Positions 8,906-19,416 of a stretch of 64,000 nucleotides of DNA are shown here, piece by piece; position 1 is the first letter of the stretch; each line of letters starts with the position of its first letter. Made by a program: the position numbers and the translations under genes. Source of the DNA: Achromobacter spanius. Its GTDB lineage: Bacteria > Pseudomonadota > Gammaproteobacteria > Burkholderiales > Burkholderiaceae_B. Below the pieces are notes generated by a model. It made no database searches and was not told the origin of the DNA. It saw nothing but the letters and a program-made list of their open reading frames with translations. The stretch spans positions 4,960,001 to 5,024,000 of the forward strand of contig NZ_CP025030.1 of the NCBI RefSeq assembly GCF_002812705.1. Reading direction: 5' to 3'.

Positions 8906-11217
8906 CAATCGATCAGTTCAACTTCCTGCTTGTCCGGCGCATCCGAGGACGGCGGTTTCCCGTTGTCGTCGAAGTCCAGCGTCACCTTGCCCGACTCGTC
9001 CAGATCCACCGTGACCGAGCCGCCGTCGACCAGCTTGCCAAACAGCAGCTCGTCGGCCAGCGCGCGGCGGATGGTGTCTTGAATAAGACGTTGCATGGGA
9101 CGCGCGCCCATCAGCGGGTCGAACCCCTCCTTGGCAAGGTGTTCGCGCAGTTTCGTGGTGAACACGGCCTCCACGCGGCGCTCGTGCAACTGATCTTCCA
9201 GTTGCATGAGGAACTTGTCCACCACGCGCAGGATAACCTCGCGGTCCAACGCGGCGAACGGGATGATGGCGTCAAGGCGGTTGCGGAATTCAGGCGTGAA
9301 CATACGGCGGATTTCCGCCATTTCGTCGCCCAGCATCCGCGAATTGGCAAAGCCGATCGACGGACGGTTCAAGGTTTCGGCGCCCGCGTTCGTCGTCATG
9401 ATGAGGATGACGTTACGGAAGTCCGCCTTGCGGCCGTTGTTGTCGGTCAGCGTGCCGTGGTCCATGACCTGCAGCAGGATGTTGAACACATCCGGGTGAG
9501 CCTTTTCGATTTCGTCCAGCAACAGCACGCAGTGCGGCTGCTTGGTGATGGCTTCGGTCAAGAGGCCACCCTGGTCGAAACCAACATACCCCGGCGGCGC
9601 GCCGATCAAGCGCGACACCGCGTGGCGTTCCATGTATTCCGACATATCGAAACGCAGCAGCTCAACACCCAGCGTGAACGCCAGTTGCCGCGCCACTTCG
9701 GTCTTGCCCACGCCCGTGGGGCCGGACAACAGGAACGCGCCGATGGGTTTTTCCGGCTTGCCCAAGCCCGAACGCGCCATCTTGATGGCGGCGGCCAAGG
9801 CATCGATCGCGCCGTCCTGGCCGAACACCACGGTCTTCAAATCGCGGTCCAGCGTGGCCAGCTTGCTGCGGTCGTCGTTGGAGACCGACTGCGGCGGAAT
9901 GCGGGCGATCTTGGACACGATGTTCTCGATGTCCACCTTGCCGATCACCTTCTTCTGACGCGAACGCGGCAACAAACGCTGCGCGGCGCCGGCCTCGTCG
10001 ATGACGTCGATGGCCTTGTCGGGCAGATGACGATCATTGATGAAGCGTGCCGACAATTCAGCGGCCGCCGACAGCGCGGCCGCCGAATAGCGGACGCTGT
10101 GGTGTTCTTCAAAGCGGCTCTTCAGCCCACGCAAAATCTGCACGGTCTGTTCGACGCTGGGTTCCGGCACGTCGATCTTCTGGAAGCGACGCGACAGCGC
10201 GTGGTCTTTTTCAAAGACGCCGCGATATTCCGTATACGTGGTCGCGCCAATGCACTTCAGTTGGCCCGACGACAAGGCCGGCTTCAACAGATTGGACGCA
10301 TCCAGCGTGCCGCCCGAGGCCGAACCGGCGCCGATCAGCGTGTGGATTTCGTCGATGAACAGGATGGCGTCGGGGTTGCCGCGAATTTGCTTCAGCACGC
10401 CCTTCAGACGCTGTTCGAAATCACCGCGGTACTTGGTGCCGGCCAGCAACGCGCCCATGTCCAGCGAAAAGACTTGGGCGGCTTGCAGGATTTCGGGCAC
10501 TTCGCCGCGCGTGATGCGCCAGGCCAGGCCTTCCGCGATAGCGGTCTTGCCTACGCCGGCCTCGCCCACCAGCAGCGGATTGTTTTTGCGGCGGCGGCAC
10601 AACACCTGAATGACGCGCTCGACTTCGTGCTCGCGTCCGATCAGGGGATCGATGCGGCCCGCCAGCGCGGCGGCGTTCAGGTCGGTGGCATATTGGTCAA
10701 GCGGCGACTGACGCGATTCGCCCTGCTCTTCGCCATTGGTCTGCTGCTCTTTCTGCACGGCGGCGGACTCCACCTGGGGCTGTTTGGTAATGCCATGCGA
10801 CAGGAAATTGACGACATCCAGGCGCGTGACGCCCTGCTGTTGCAGGTAGTACACGGCGTGCGAGTCCTTTTCCCCGAAAATGGCCACCAGCACGTTCGCG
10901 CCGGTCACCGGCTTCTTGCCGGTGCCGCCCGCGGATACGTGCATGATTGCGCGTTGGATCACGCGCTGAAAGCCCAGCGTCGGCTGCGTATCGACCTCTG
11001 CGCCGCTTGGAATCACCGGAGTGTTTTCCGAAACGAACTGGCGGAGGTTGCGGCGCAAGTCGTCCAGGTTCGCCGCGCAAGCGCGCAGAACCTCGACTGC
11101 CGAAGCGTTGTCAAGCAGCGACAACAGCAGATGCTCGACGGTAATAAATTCATGCCGGGCCGAACGGGCCTCGACGAAAGCCATATGCAGGCTGACTTCA
11201 AGCTCTTGAGAAATCAC
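8905..11217 (-). CDS. clpA: ATP-dependent Clp protease ATP-binding subunit ClpA
   Basis: AAA+ unfoldase that feeds ClpP and takes N-degron substrates from ClpS. It is 770 aa. The N-domain starts [17 protein letters not shown], matching ClpA. AAA1 has [13 protein letters not shown] and [17 protein letters not shown]2 has [13 protein letters not shown] and [13 protein letters not shown]. The SIGFAN loop is the expected ClpP-docking IGF loop. I chose GTG at 11215-11217 because GGAGG lies 4 nt upstream and the N-terminus then aligns with E. coli ClpA; a longer in-frame ATG start is less likely. clpS is 7.7 kb away, separated by yfhM and pbpC. Confidence 0.96.
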   Translation of the reverse strand: MISQELEVSLHMAFVEARSARHEFITVEHLLLSLLDNASAVEVLRACAANLDDLRRNLRQFVSENTPVIPSGAEVDTQPTLGFQRVIQRAIMHVSAGGTGKKPVTGANVLVAIFGEKDSHAVYYLQQQGVTRLDVVNFLSHGITKQPQVESAAVQKEQQTNGEEQGESRQSPLDQYATDLNAAALAGRIDPLIGREHEVERVIQVLCRRRKNNPLLVGEAGVGKTAIAEGLAWRITRGEVPEILQAAQVFSLDMGALLAGTKYRGDFEQRLKGVLKQIRGNPDAILFIDEIHTLIGAGSASGGTLDASNLLKPALSSGQLKCIGATTYTEYRGVFEKDHALSRRFQKIDVPEPSVEQTVQILRGLKSRFEEHHSVRYSAAALSAAAELSARFINDRHLPDKAIDVIDEAGAAQRLLPRSRQKKVIGKVDIENIVSKIARIPPQSVSNDDRSKLATLDRDLKTVVFGQDGAIDALAAAIKMARSGLGKPEKPIGAFLLSGPTGVGKTEVARQLAFTLGVELLRFDMSEYMERHAVSRLIGAPPGYVGFDQGGLLTEAITKQPHCVLLLDEIEKAHPDVFNILLQVMDHGTLTDNNGRKADFRNVILIMTTNAGAETLNRPSIGFANSRMLGDEMAEIRRMFTPEFRNRLDAIIPFAALDREVILRVVDKFLMQLEDQLHERRVEAVFTTKLREHLAKEGFDPLMGARPMQRLIQDTIRRALADELLFGKLVDGGSVTVDLDESGKVTLDFDDNGKPPSSDAPDKQEVELID

Positions 11218-11272
11218 GCTTCCTCCGTATTGCATCGAAGCGGTCAAATACACGATTCATATTCTATGCCGA

Positions 11273-13459
11273 TCATGGCGTAACGCCAGCGATTTCAAAA
11301 ACCACTCTATCGTGGCGGCCTTGTGCGTCCATGACGGTAAGCGTATACCGGCCGTCTTGCGCCAGCACTAATTTAAACGGATGACTCGACGCGCCATGAT
11401 TCACCACGCGCCCGTCAAGCATCCACCATACTTCGCCTTCGGCGCCCTGCACATCCACATCCAGCGCCACTTGCCGGCTGCCCGGCACGGGCCGAAGCAC
11501 CGAACCGGTGGCCACGCCACCCACGCGCAAAGGCCCCTGCGTGGCGTCGGCATAACCGGCAAATGACGGCGGCGCCGTGTCGTTCAGCAGCCACGCCGCG
11601 CGCTGCTCGGGGCATTCCCCCGACGGCACGCTGCCCAGCCGATAACCCAGTGGCCAACACGTGACCGCCGCCTGCACCGTTTCGGGCCGGCTACGGACCT
11701 GCTGCGCGCCTTCCGGCAACGCGGCCACAATATCTTGCAGTAATGGCGCCGCCACATTCGCCCCGAAAAAACCGGGGTTCGGCGTGCCATCCGGACGGCC
11801 GACCCAGACGCCTAACGTCCATCGGTCGGTCACCCCGATTGCCCAGGCGTCCCGGAATCCGAAACTGGTTCCGGTCTTCCAGGCCAGCCGCCGGGCCGGA
11901 CTGCCCGACTGGTAAAAAGGCCGGTCGGGATGCCCGCCGCCTTCGAGGATATCGCGAACGATCCAGGCGGCTCCAGGGCTCATCATACGGGACTCGATTC
12001 GAGGTTGCTCCGCCCGAAGGCGGGGCCGTCCCGAGACGCCGTCGCGGGCCAAAGCCCGATAAGCGCCCACCAGTTCTTCCAATGTGGTGCCACCCCCGCC
12101 CAAAATCAAGCTTAAATTTGGGACTGCCCCGTCCGGCAAACGTAACCGGACGCCGCCGGTCAGCATAACCGACGCAAAACTCGCCGGGCCGACGCGGTCC
12201 AACAGGTCTACCGCCGGCACATTCAACGACCGTTGCAATGCTTGCGCGACGCTGACAGGGCCCGAAAACGCTGCTTGAAAATTACCCGGAGCGTAGCCGC
12301 CAAACGACAGCGGCGCGTCGATCAGCAGGCTTTCGGAATGAATCAGCCCTTCGTCCAGCGCCTGCGCATACAGAAACGGTTTCAGAGTAGAACCCGGCGA
12401 GCGCACGCCGCGCACCATATCCACGTGGGCGTAACGGGTATCGTCGGAAAAATCGGCGGAGCCCGCGTAGGCCTTGACCTCCAGCGTATCGTTATCCATC
12501 ACCAGCACCGCCATGGACACCTTGGGCGGCAGGCTGTCCACGCGGTCCAGCAACATTTGTTCCACCGACGCCTGCATATCGGCATCCAGCGTGGATGGAA
12601 CCAAGGGCGGCCGTTGCCCCGCACGGCGCGCGGTCGGCGTGGCGCCCGCTTCCTGCAACAGGCGCTGCGCGGCCAGCGGCGCCAGCCAGCGCGCGCGCAG
12701 TGGCGGCGCGATCACGTTTTCGATCTTGGCGTCGGCCACATCGGCCGGAGCCCAGCGGCCCAGTTCGGCCATGCGGTCCAGCACCTTGTCGCGCGCGGCC
12801 TGGGCCGCCTCGGGATGGCGATCGGGACGCAGGCGCGACGGCGCTTGCGGCAAGGCGGTCAGCATGGCGGCTTCGGCGGGGCCGAGATCGCGCGCGGACT
12901 TGCCCAGCCAGAGCCGTGATCCCATCTCCACGCCTTCCACAATGCCCCCCATGGGCGCATGGGTCAGGTACATGGAAAGAATCTCGTCCTTGCTGTAGTG
13001 CATTTCCAGTTGCACCGCGCGCCAGGCTTGCCGCAATTTGGCGGACATGGAACGCGACGGCTTGCCGGCCAGTTGCGGGTCGATCAAGCGCGCGACCTGC
13101 ATGGTCAATGTGGAGCCGCCCGACACGATGCGGCGGTTCGTGGCCCATTGCCAGCCGGCGCGCGCCATCGCCACGGGATTGACGCCGGGATGCCAGTAGA
13201 ACCAGCGGTCCTCATATGTGAGCAAGGTGTCCAGATAGCGCGGCGAGACTTGGTCCGGCGTGACCGGATAGCGCCAGATGCCGTCACGGCTGGGGTAATT
13301 GCGCAGCGGCGTGCCGTCGGCGGCAACGATCACGGCGGCCCCGCCCGAGTCGATGGCGGGCAATGGAAACAGGCGGTCAAGCACGAATAACAACGCGGCC
13401 AGCGCAAATAGCACGCTGGCCGCGATGATGCCGCGCCGCCGCCAGCGGCGAGCGCGCAT
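11273..13459 (-). CDS. pbpC: Penicillin-binding protein 1C (peptidoglycan glycosyltransferase/transpeptidase)
   Basis: Class A PBP that polymerises and crosslinks peptidoglycan in the periplasm; usually partnered with YfhM. About 728 aa from ATG 13459, which aligns with the E. coli N-terminus (basic stretch, one membrane helix, then LFPLPAID). The transglycosylase domain has EDRWFYWHPGVNP and GGSTLTMQVARL. The transpeptidase has the SxxK motif in SPGSTLKPF, SLN, and KTGTSFG. The C-terminal PBP1C domain is present. A GTG at 13534 would give 753 aa and overlap yfhM by 46 nt, and a TTG overlaps the yfhM stop as TTGA; none of the starts has a strong ribosome site. Confidence 0.93.
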   Translation of the reverse strand: MRARRWRRRGIIAASVLFALAALLFVLDRLFPLPAIDSGGAAVIVAADGTPLRNYPSRDGIWRYPVTPDQVSPRYLDTLLTYEDRWFYWHPGVNPVAMARAGWQWATNRRIVSGGSTLTMQVARLIDPQLAGKPSRSMSAKLRQAWRAVQLEMHYSKDEILSMYLTHAPMGGIVEGVEMGSRLWLGKSARDLGPAEAAMLTALPQAPSRLRPDRHPEAAQAARDKVLDRMAELGRWAPADVADAKIENVIAPPLRARWLAPLAAQRLLQEAGATPTARRAGQRPPLVPSTLDADMQASVEQMLLDRVDSLPPKVSMAVLVMDNDTLEVKAYAGSADFSDDTRYAHVDMVRGVRSPGSTLKPFLYAQALDEGLIHSESLLIDAPLSFGGYAPGNFQAAFSGPVSVAQALQRSLNVPAVDLLDRVGPASFASVMLTGGVRLRLPDGAVPNLSLILGGGGTTLEELVGAYRALARDGVSGRPRLRAEQPRIESRMMSPGAAWIVRDILEGGGHPDRPFYQSGSPARRLAWKTGTSFGFRDAWAIGVTDRWTLGVWVGRPDGTPNPGFFGANVAAPLLQDIVAALPEGAQQVRSRPETVQAAVTCWPLGYRLGSVPSGECPEQRAAWLLNDTAPPSFAGYADATQGPLRVGGVATGSVLRPVPGSRQVALDVDVQGAEGEVWWMLDGRVVNHGASSHPFKLVLAQDGRYTLTVMDAQGRHDRVVFEIAGVTP

Positions 13460-13488
13460 GGCGCCCGCCGTGGAGGAGGCGGCGGCGG

Positions 13489-16400
13489 TCAAGGACGCTT
13501 GGCGCCGCGATCGCGAATTTCGACCGTGCTCCACTGCTCACCCACGCCACGGATTTCCGGGCGGTACATATCTTCCGCCACGGTCGACGGCACCGCGTAG
13601 CGGCCCGGCGTCACGACGCGCACCAGATAGAACACGTCGACCTTGCCGCGGCCCAGGGACACCGCAGCCACGTAGCGGTCATCACGGAACTCACGATGCT
13701 TGATGTTGGAGTCGGCCATGGCTTCGGCCACGCGGCGTCCGCCGATCGTCCATTCCTGCATCTCGGGGCTTTGCGACAGGTTCAGGTTTTCTACTTCAAA
13801 ACCCGCCGGCACGCGGTCCTCGATCAGCGCATCGGGAATGTTCTGGTTGGCGCTGGCTTGCACCCACACCACCAGCATGTCGCCGCTTTGCAGCGTGCCG
13901 CCATCCCACGGTTTGCCGTCCGGACGATACCAGCCACGCTTGAGCTGGATCACGTCGTTGCGCGGCTTGGGCGCAACCGTCGGGCTGCCCTGGATGTCGT
14001 ACTCCAGGAACAGGGACTGCGCGCCGGTGTTGACGATCTGCGTGTTGGCAAGGTCAGCCGCCGACAAGCCCACCGTCTGGTCGCTCTTGCCGCCGTCCAG
14101 CGGCTTGCGCACGCCATTGACGGTCAGCGCGGCTTCCCACGGCGTGCCCTTGTCGCCACCGATGGCGCGTGCCGCCATCAACAGCGCCATGCGTTCCTGC
14201 GTGGACAGGTACGAACGGTTGCCCAGGCGCGAAGTCAGCTGCGTCAGCAGATTTTCCAGGCGCTCGTGCTTCAGCCCGTACTGGTTGGCCAGCGCGTACG
14301 ACAAGGCGTAGTCGCGCACGCTGCTGCCATAGTCGCCCAGCCATTCGTCGTAGTAGCCGTTGTAATTGCGACGCGGGAAACCGTATTCGCGCGTCATCGC
14401 CGCGTCCAGCGCGGACTTCATGCGCCCTTCGTCGCCCATCAGCTTGAATGCAGCCGCCAACTGGATCAGGGGCAGCGGCGAACGCGCGCGCTCTTGATAG
14501 TTGTCGAACAGTTGGCGCACCGTCGACAGCGGCGCCTTCTTGTCGCGGGCCAAGGCCAGCACGGCGGTCGACAAGCCGGCAAAGCGGCGATGGTCTTCGC
14601 GCAGGATGTTGGCGTCGCTGCCGTCGATGCGGCCGGCTTCAACGTTGCGGCGCAGGTTCACCGACCACGTGCCGAAGGTGTTGGACGTCTGCTGCACTTG
14701 CTCCAGCAGCCATTGGCGCGAACGGTCGAGCGTGGCTTCGGGCACTTCAAAGCCTTGGTCGCGCGCGTCTTGCAGGAAGCCGACGGCATAGGCCGTCAGC
14801 CACACATCGCGCGAGCTGGAACCGCTCCAGAGGTTGTAAGAACCCACCGCATTGCGCATGCCGGACAAGCGGCCGATGGCGCCGGACACCTGGGCGGCGC
14901 GCTCCACCTGCGAGTGCGGCTTCAGGCCGAACTGCTTGGCCACGGCGTCGTCGATCAACACCCACGGCAAGGCGCGGCTGATGGTCTGTTCGGCGCATCC
15001 GTACGGATACGCCAGCAGGCCTTCAACCAGCTTGTTCACGTTGAACGGCGGACGGTTCGACACCGTCAGGCTGACCAGCGCCGAATCCGGGTAATACGAA
15101 GACACCCACGCCGCTTGCGCCACGTTGGTTTCGCCCGGGTTCAGGCGCAGGCGACGAACCTGGCGCTCGCCCGCGTAGGCCGGTTGCACCTGCAGCACCG
15201 ATTCGCGCACGATGTGCACGGGCTTGGCGCCGCCCTGCCCGTCGACGGTCAGGCGCATCAGGCCCAGGCCATACGAACCGGTCGTGGTCGCGTTAAAGCG
15301 CAAGGTGGTGCGCTGCTTGTCCTTCAGCGTCACCGTGCGCACGCCGTCGGTAATGGCGAGCGGGTCCAGCGCTTCCAGCTTGATGCTGATCTTTTGCTCG
15401 GCGCCGCTCAGGTTGGTCAGGTCCAGCGCAATGGCGGCCTGGTCACCCGGCGTGATGAAGCGCGGCGTATTCAGTTCGGCGACGACCGGCGCGGCCACCA
15501 CCATTTCGGTGTCGGTGCTGCCGTAGTTGTCGGCCGTGAACGCCACGGCCATCAGGCGCAGGGTGCCGTTGAAGTCGGGCAGATCCAGCGGAATATCCGC
15601 TTCGCCCTGCGCGTTCAAGGTGACCGGACCCGAGAACAGGTCGACCAGCTTGACCTTCTTGGGCAGGCTCTTGCTGTCGCCGCGCATGGCGGCGTCACCG
15701 CCCCACTTCAGCTTGCCCTTGGTGCCCTCCATTTTCTCGATCAGCTTGCCGTACATGTCCAGCAGTTCGGGCGCGTAGCGGTGCTTGCCGAAGAAATAAT
15801 CCAGCGGATCGGGCGTGGCGTATTGGTTGATGTTCAGAATGCCCACGTCCACCGCGGACAGCGTCACCGTGGCTTGCTTGCCCTGCGCGCCGTCGACCTT
15901 GACGCGCACGGTGGTCTTGGTTTCGGGCTCGGTCTTGGCGGCCGCGCTCAACTTCACATCCAGCTTGCGGTCGGCGCTGGCAATCGGCAGGAACGCCAGG
16001 CCCAGCGCACGAGCCGGCGTCACGCGGTCGCCTTCGCTACCCGGGCGGAACACGGCGGCAGCCACATACAGGTCGTGGCGCTTCCAATCCTTGCTGATCG
16101 GAATTTCAACTTCGGTGCCCGTCGCCTTCACGGCAACCCAGGTGGACCACAGCATGCGGTCGCCTTCTACCGTGACCAGCGCCTGGCCGTCGTGCGGCGG
16201 CGTCAGCGTGACCTTGACGGTGTCGCCCGGCTTGGCCGGCACGCCTTCCAGCTTCATCTGCACGCGGTCGGGGCGGTTGCCCATCGCGTCGGCGTCCTGT
16301 GCGTTCCAGCCCGCATAGAAGCGGTAGCGCATCGTTTCGCCCGTTTCCGGGTCGGTGATTTCAAGGCGGTAACGACCCCACTTGACCGGCACGGTCAGTT

Positions 16401-18726
16401 GCGCGCGGTCGTTCAAGGCGATTTCGCGCGAGTCCACCAGTTCTTCGGTTTCGGTATAGCCGCTGTTCCAGCCGCGCTGGTCGTCAAAGCGCCAATAGTA
16501 TTGGCGCTCTTCGCGGAACAAGCGCATCTGGGCCTGGGCCAGCGGAACGATCTCGCCTTGGGCATTGGCACGGATGACTTCAAACGCGGCGGGTGCGCGT
16601 TCGCGCGCCACATCGCTGTCAAACTGCGGACGCACGGCAATCAGTTTGTCGGCGGGCCAGACGCTGCGCTCAATGGAACGAACCACCGGGCGGCCGCCCG
16701 ATTCCAGCAGGCTGGCCGACACGCGCACCTTCATGGGCGAGTGCGTGCCTGCCACACTTGGATTCACGCTGATCCGGGCTGCGCCCTTGTCGTCCAGCGC
16801 CTCCTCGGGCAGTTCGCCGAACGTGCGACGTGTGTCATCGGCCACGTCGCCGAAGATGAAGCCCGGCCATTTCTGCGCCAAGGCAAAACGGTCGCGCTTG
16901 ACCTGGAAGCTGGACAGCAGGCGGTTGCCGGCGGCAGGCGCGCCGTAGAGGTAATCGCCCTGCACATTGACGATCAGTTCCTCTTCCGGCGACAGCACCT
17001 CTTGATCAGAGGTCAACGCCATCTTCATGCGTTCAGGCAGGAATTCCTCGACCTGGAACTTCCACGACGCATCCGGCGTGCGCGAAGCGGGGTCCACGCG
17101 CAGTTCAAGCAGCCACGAACCCGTCTGGGCATCCAGCGGCAGGTCGATGGCGCGCTCAACATAGCCGACCAGATCTTTCTTGGGCTGCCACAGGGTAGTC
17201 TGCACCACACGGCCATCGGGGCGCTTGATCGTCGCCGTCAGCGGCGCGGGTGTCAGCATGCGGCCGTCCAGGTCGCGCGGCAGCACCGACACGTTGAAGG
17301 TCTCGCCCGGACGGTACAAATTGCGGCCGGCGTAGACGAACAGATTGTTGGGGCGCGACACATGGCCGCCCGTATCGAACTCAGACAGGTCCAGCGCCGG
17401 TTCGCCCAGGGCCAGCACGGTCATTTCCTTGTCGCGCGAGGCACGGATGACGCGCGCATTGGTGAAGCTGCCGTCAAAACGCACATGGCCCTGCGCATCG
17501 GCAGCGGCCTTGGCCAGCGTCTTGCCCGCGCCGTCCACCAGTTCGAATACGGCGCCCGAAATGGCCTGGCCCGACTTCAGCGACACGGAATAGGCTTCAA
17601 CGCGGTCGCTGTAACGGCGCGCATGCAGGCCGATGTCGCTCACGTAGAAATAGGTAACCTGGTATTCGTAGCGGAAACGGCCCGGTTGGCTCATGACCGC
17701 GATATAGATGCCGGGCTCTTGCAGTTCCTTCACGCCTTCAACCGGCAGGAAGGTGACATGGCGGCGGTTCGGCTTGTCGTCGGTGATGAAACGGCCCTGA
17801 TAGACGCTGGTCGTCAGCGAATTCAGGCGGTCCAGATCCCAGTTGCTGACCGAGCCTTTCAGGCTGCGGTTGTCGGAATAGCGCCAGTTGTCCTCTTCGT
17901 CGTAGCCGGCTTCATCTTCGTCGGAGGCCGACGCGGTGTTGCGGCCAATGCCCAGCACCGTTTCAAACAATTCCGGCACACGGTCCGGGGCCACGCGCAG
18001 GAACTGCACGTCAACCTCGGGCACGTTCACGGTAGCCACCGGCAAACCGCCGTTCTGGCCGGCCGGCAGCACCACGCCGCGACTGGCGAAATAGAACGAC
18101 GGCGGCATGGCCTGCGTATTCACTTCGCAGTTCGAGGTTTCAGCCAGCACGACCTTGTCACCCACGCCGGGCAAACCCGAACGCACCGTGATGGCGTATT
18201 TGCGCTGCGGCTGGATGTACGGGAAATACACCATGCGCGGGTTCTCGCCCACGATCCAACTGCCTTTCAGGATCTTGCCTTTGGGCGCGGAGTCGCCAGG
18301 CTTGACCGAGGCCGGCTGGTCGCCCGCATTGGCGGGGGTCTCGTTGTCTTCGTCAGCCTTGCCCGACGAGGCGCCCAGGTCGGTGACCTGGAGGAAATCA
18401 TCCAGCTTGGCCTTGGCGTCCACCGGCTGGGTAAACGTGACCGAGAGCGACAGCGCATCGTTGAATTGGCGCGGCTGGCAGGTCAGCGCCGCGAAGGGGT
18501 CGGGTGCGCCCACCGTCGCGCTGGCACCCAATGCGGGCTTGCCGTCGCCAGCCGCAGCGGCCGGGGCTGCAGCTGGAGTTTGAGTCGCGGTGGAAACCGC
18601 CGGCGCCTGGACAGGAGCCGCGCCCTGCTTGTCCTTGCCGCCCATCCACCAGCCCACGCCGATGGCGCCCGCCAACACCACAACGCCGGCAACCGCCAGC
18701 CAGGTCTTGCTAACCTTTCCACTCAC
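13489..18726 (-). CDS. yfhM: Bacterial alpha-2-macroglobulin (YfhM/ECAM type)
   Basis: Large periplasmic protease trap, 1745 aa, thought to protect the envelope when PBP1C repairs peptidoglycan. The thioester motif GCAEQ is intact with Cys1244 in YPYGCAEQTISR. The MG domains and the C-terminal receptor-like domain (SIKHREFRDDRYVAAV-like) align with E. coli YfhM. The GTG start at 18724-18726 has GGAGGGG upstream. Unlike E. coli YfhM it has no lipobox cysteine: residues 9-29 (WLAVAGVVVLAGAIGVGWWMG) form a plain membrane anchor, followed by an Ala/Gln-rich linker. It lies directly upstream of pbpC, its usual partner. Confidence 0.94.
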   Translation of the reverse strand: MSGKVSKTWLAVAGVVVLAGAIGVGWWMGGKDKQGAAPVQAPAVSTATQTPAAAPAAAAGDGKPALGASATVGAPDPFAALTCQPRQFNDALSLSVTFTQPVDAKAKLDDFLQVTDLGASSGKADEDNETPANAGDQPASVKPGDSAPKGKILKGSWIVGENPRMVYFPYIQPQRKYAITVRSGLPGVGDKVVLAETSNCEVNTQAMPPSFYFASRGVVLPAGQNGGLPVATVNVPEVDVQFLRVAPDRVPELFETVLGIGRNTASASDEDEAGYDEEDNWRYSDNRSLKGSVSNWDLDRLNSLTTSVYQGRFITDDKPNRRHVTFLPVEGVKELQEPGIYIAVMSQPGRFRYEYQVTYFYVSDIGLHARRYSDRVEAYSVSLKSGQAISGAVFELVDGAGKTLAKAAADAQGHVRFDGSFTNARVIRASRDKEMTVLALGEPALDLSEFDTGGHVSRPNNLFVYAGRNLYRPGETFNVSVLPRDLDGRMLTPAPLTATIKRPDGRVVQTTLWQPKKDLVGYVERAIDLPLDAQTGSWLLELRVDPASRTPDASWKFQVEEFLPERMKMALTSDQEVLSPEEELIVNVQGDYLYGAPAAGNRLLSSFQVKRDRFALAQKWPGFIFGDVADDTRRTFGELPEEALDDKGAARISVNPSVAGTHSPMKVRVSASLLESGGRPVVRSIERSVWPADKLIAVRPQFDSDVARERAPAAFEVIRANAQGEIVPLAQAQMRLFREERQYYWRFDDQRGWNSGYTETEELVDSREIALNDRAQLTVPVKWGRYRLEITDPETGETMRYRFYAGWNAQDADAMGNRPDRVQMKLEGVPAKPGDTVKVTLTPPHDGQALVTVEGDRMLWSTWVAVKATGTEVEIPISKDWKRHDLYVAAAVFRPGSEGDRVTPARALGLAFLPIASADRKLDVKLSAAAKTEPETKTTVRVKVDGAQGKQATVTLSAVDVGILNINQYATPDPLDYFFGKHRYAPELLDMYGKLIEKMEGTKGKLKWGGDAAMRGDSKSLPKKVKLVDLFSGPVTLNAQGEADIPLDLPDFNGTLRLMAVAFTADNYGSTDTEMVVAAPVVAELNTPRFITPGDQAAIALDLTNLSGAEQKISIKLEALDPLAITDGVRTVTLKDKQRTTLRFNATTTGSYGLGLMRLTVDGQGGAKPVHIVRESVLQVQPAYAGERQVRRLRLNPGETNVAQAAWVSSYYPDSALVSLTVSNRPPFNVNKLVEGLLAYPYGCAEQTISRALPWVLIDDAVAKQFGLKPHSQVERAAQVSGAIGRLSGMRNAVGSYNLWSGSSSRDVWLTAYAVGFLQDARDQGFEVPEATLDRSRQWLLEQVQQTSNTFGTWSVNLRRNVEAGRIDGSDANILREDHRRFAGLSTAVLALARDKKAPLSTVRQLFDNYQERARSPLPLIQLAAAFKLMGDEGRMKSALDAAMTREYGFPRRNYNGYYDEWLGDYGSSVRDYALSYALANQYGLKHERLENLLTQLTSRLGNRSYLSTQERMALLMAARAIGGDKGTPWEAALTVNGVRKPLDGGKSDQTVGLSAADLANTQIVNTGAQSLFLEYDIQGSPTVAPKPRNDVIQLKRGWYRPDGKPWDGGTLQSGDMLVVWVQASANQNIPDALIEDRVPAGFEVENLNLSQSPEMQEWTIGGRRVAEAMADSNIKHREFRDDRYVAAVSLGRGKVDVFYLVRVVTPGRYAVPSTVAEDMYRPEIRGVGEQWSTVEIRDRGAKRP

Positions 18727-18833
18727 GGCAAACCCCTCCGCCTACTCGAATACAACGCTCCTTTGCGGCGGAGCTGCCGACCTGCTGCTCCGCGCGCTTC
18801 CCCACACGCGGATATTGCCGTGCCTTGCACAGC

Positions 18834-18864
18834 ACAACGCCGCCTTCGAGGGCGGCGTCTTTAT
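18834..18864. terminator. Hairpin after clpS
   Basis: AACGCCGCC and GGCGGCGTC flank TTCGAG between the clpS stop and the yfhM start. The better T-rich side (TCTTTATTC) is on the plus strand; on the minus strand, the direction of clpS and yfhM, the trailing run is poor. It may be a weak terminator or attenuator between clpS and yfhM. Confidence 0.5.
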
Positions 18865-18872
18865 TCTGGGTA

Positions 18873-19187
18873 TTAAACGGGTTCCATCACACATTGCAGC
18901 GGGTGCTGACGCGCCCGCGCATACTGTCCTACCTGGGCAATGCGGGTAGCCGCGAGGTCTCGGGGATACACCCCGCATACTCCGCGACCTTCGTGATGCA
19001 CTTGCAGCATGATCCGCGTTGCCTCTTCATGGTTTTTATTGAAGAATTTTTGCAGGACTTTCACGACGAATTCCATCGGCGTGTAGTCGTCATTCAGCAG
19101 CAGAACCTGATACATCGGAGGCGGCGCGGCGCGTGCCGGTGCCTTCTCGACGGCCAAATCATGCTGGGTATCCAAGGTAGAACTCAT
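18873..19187 (-). CDS. clpS: ATP-dependent Clp protease adaptor ClpS
   Basis: N-recognin adaptor that delivers N-degron proteins to ClpA. It is 104 aa, the usual size. The core [20 protein letters not shown], the [14 protein letters not shown] loop and the acidic substrate pocket ([10 protein letters not shown]) are intact; the flexible N-terminal arm is the first 24 residues. It diverges from the cold-shock gene. In related genera clpS is followed at once by clpA; here yfhM and pbpC intervene. Confidence 0.97.
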   Translation of the reverse strand: MSSTLDTQHDLAVEKAPARAAPPPMYQVLLLNDDYTPMEFVVKVLQKFFNKNHEEATRIMLQVHHEGRGVCGVYPRDLAATRIAQVGQYARARQHPLQCVMEPV

Positions 19188-19416
19188 AGGGCGGCTATTC
19201 TATTTAAACTGGGGACGCCTAACGCGCAACTTACTTAAAATTACACGCAGAAATACGTAGTTTCCATACTTGACGACACGAAGAAAAGCGGCGCATTATC
19301 AGCGCATTCTGGGGTTTTCAACTCATCGAAAATCTGCCAGGAATTCGGAGGGGGGGGAACAGAGGTCTAGACCGCGATGCCCTTCTGTCAACATACGATT
19401 CAATGAGGCAGTCCGC

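Noticed and set aside
13696..18876. A 1726-aa open frame antisense to yfhM
   Set aside because: Same cause; low-complexity HRAQ-rich translation with no motif and the opposite strand has a clear YfhM.
19350..19357. Run of eight G in the cold-shock leader as a phase-variation tract
   Set aside because: It is in an untranslated leader and short; without strain variation there is no support.
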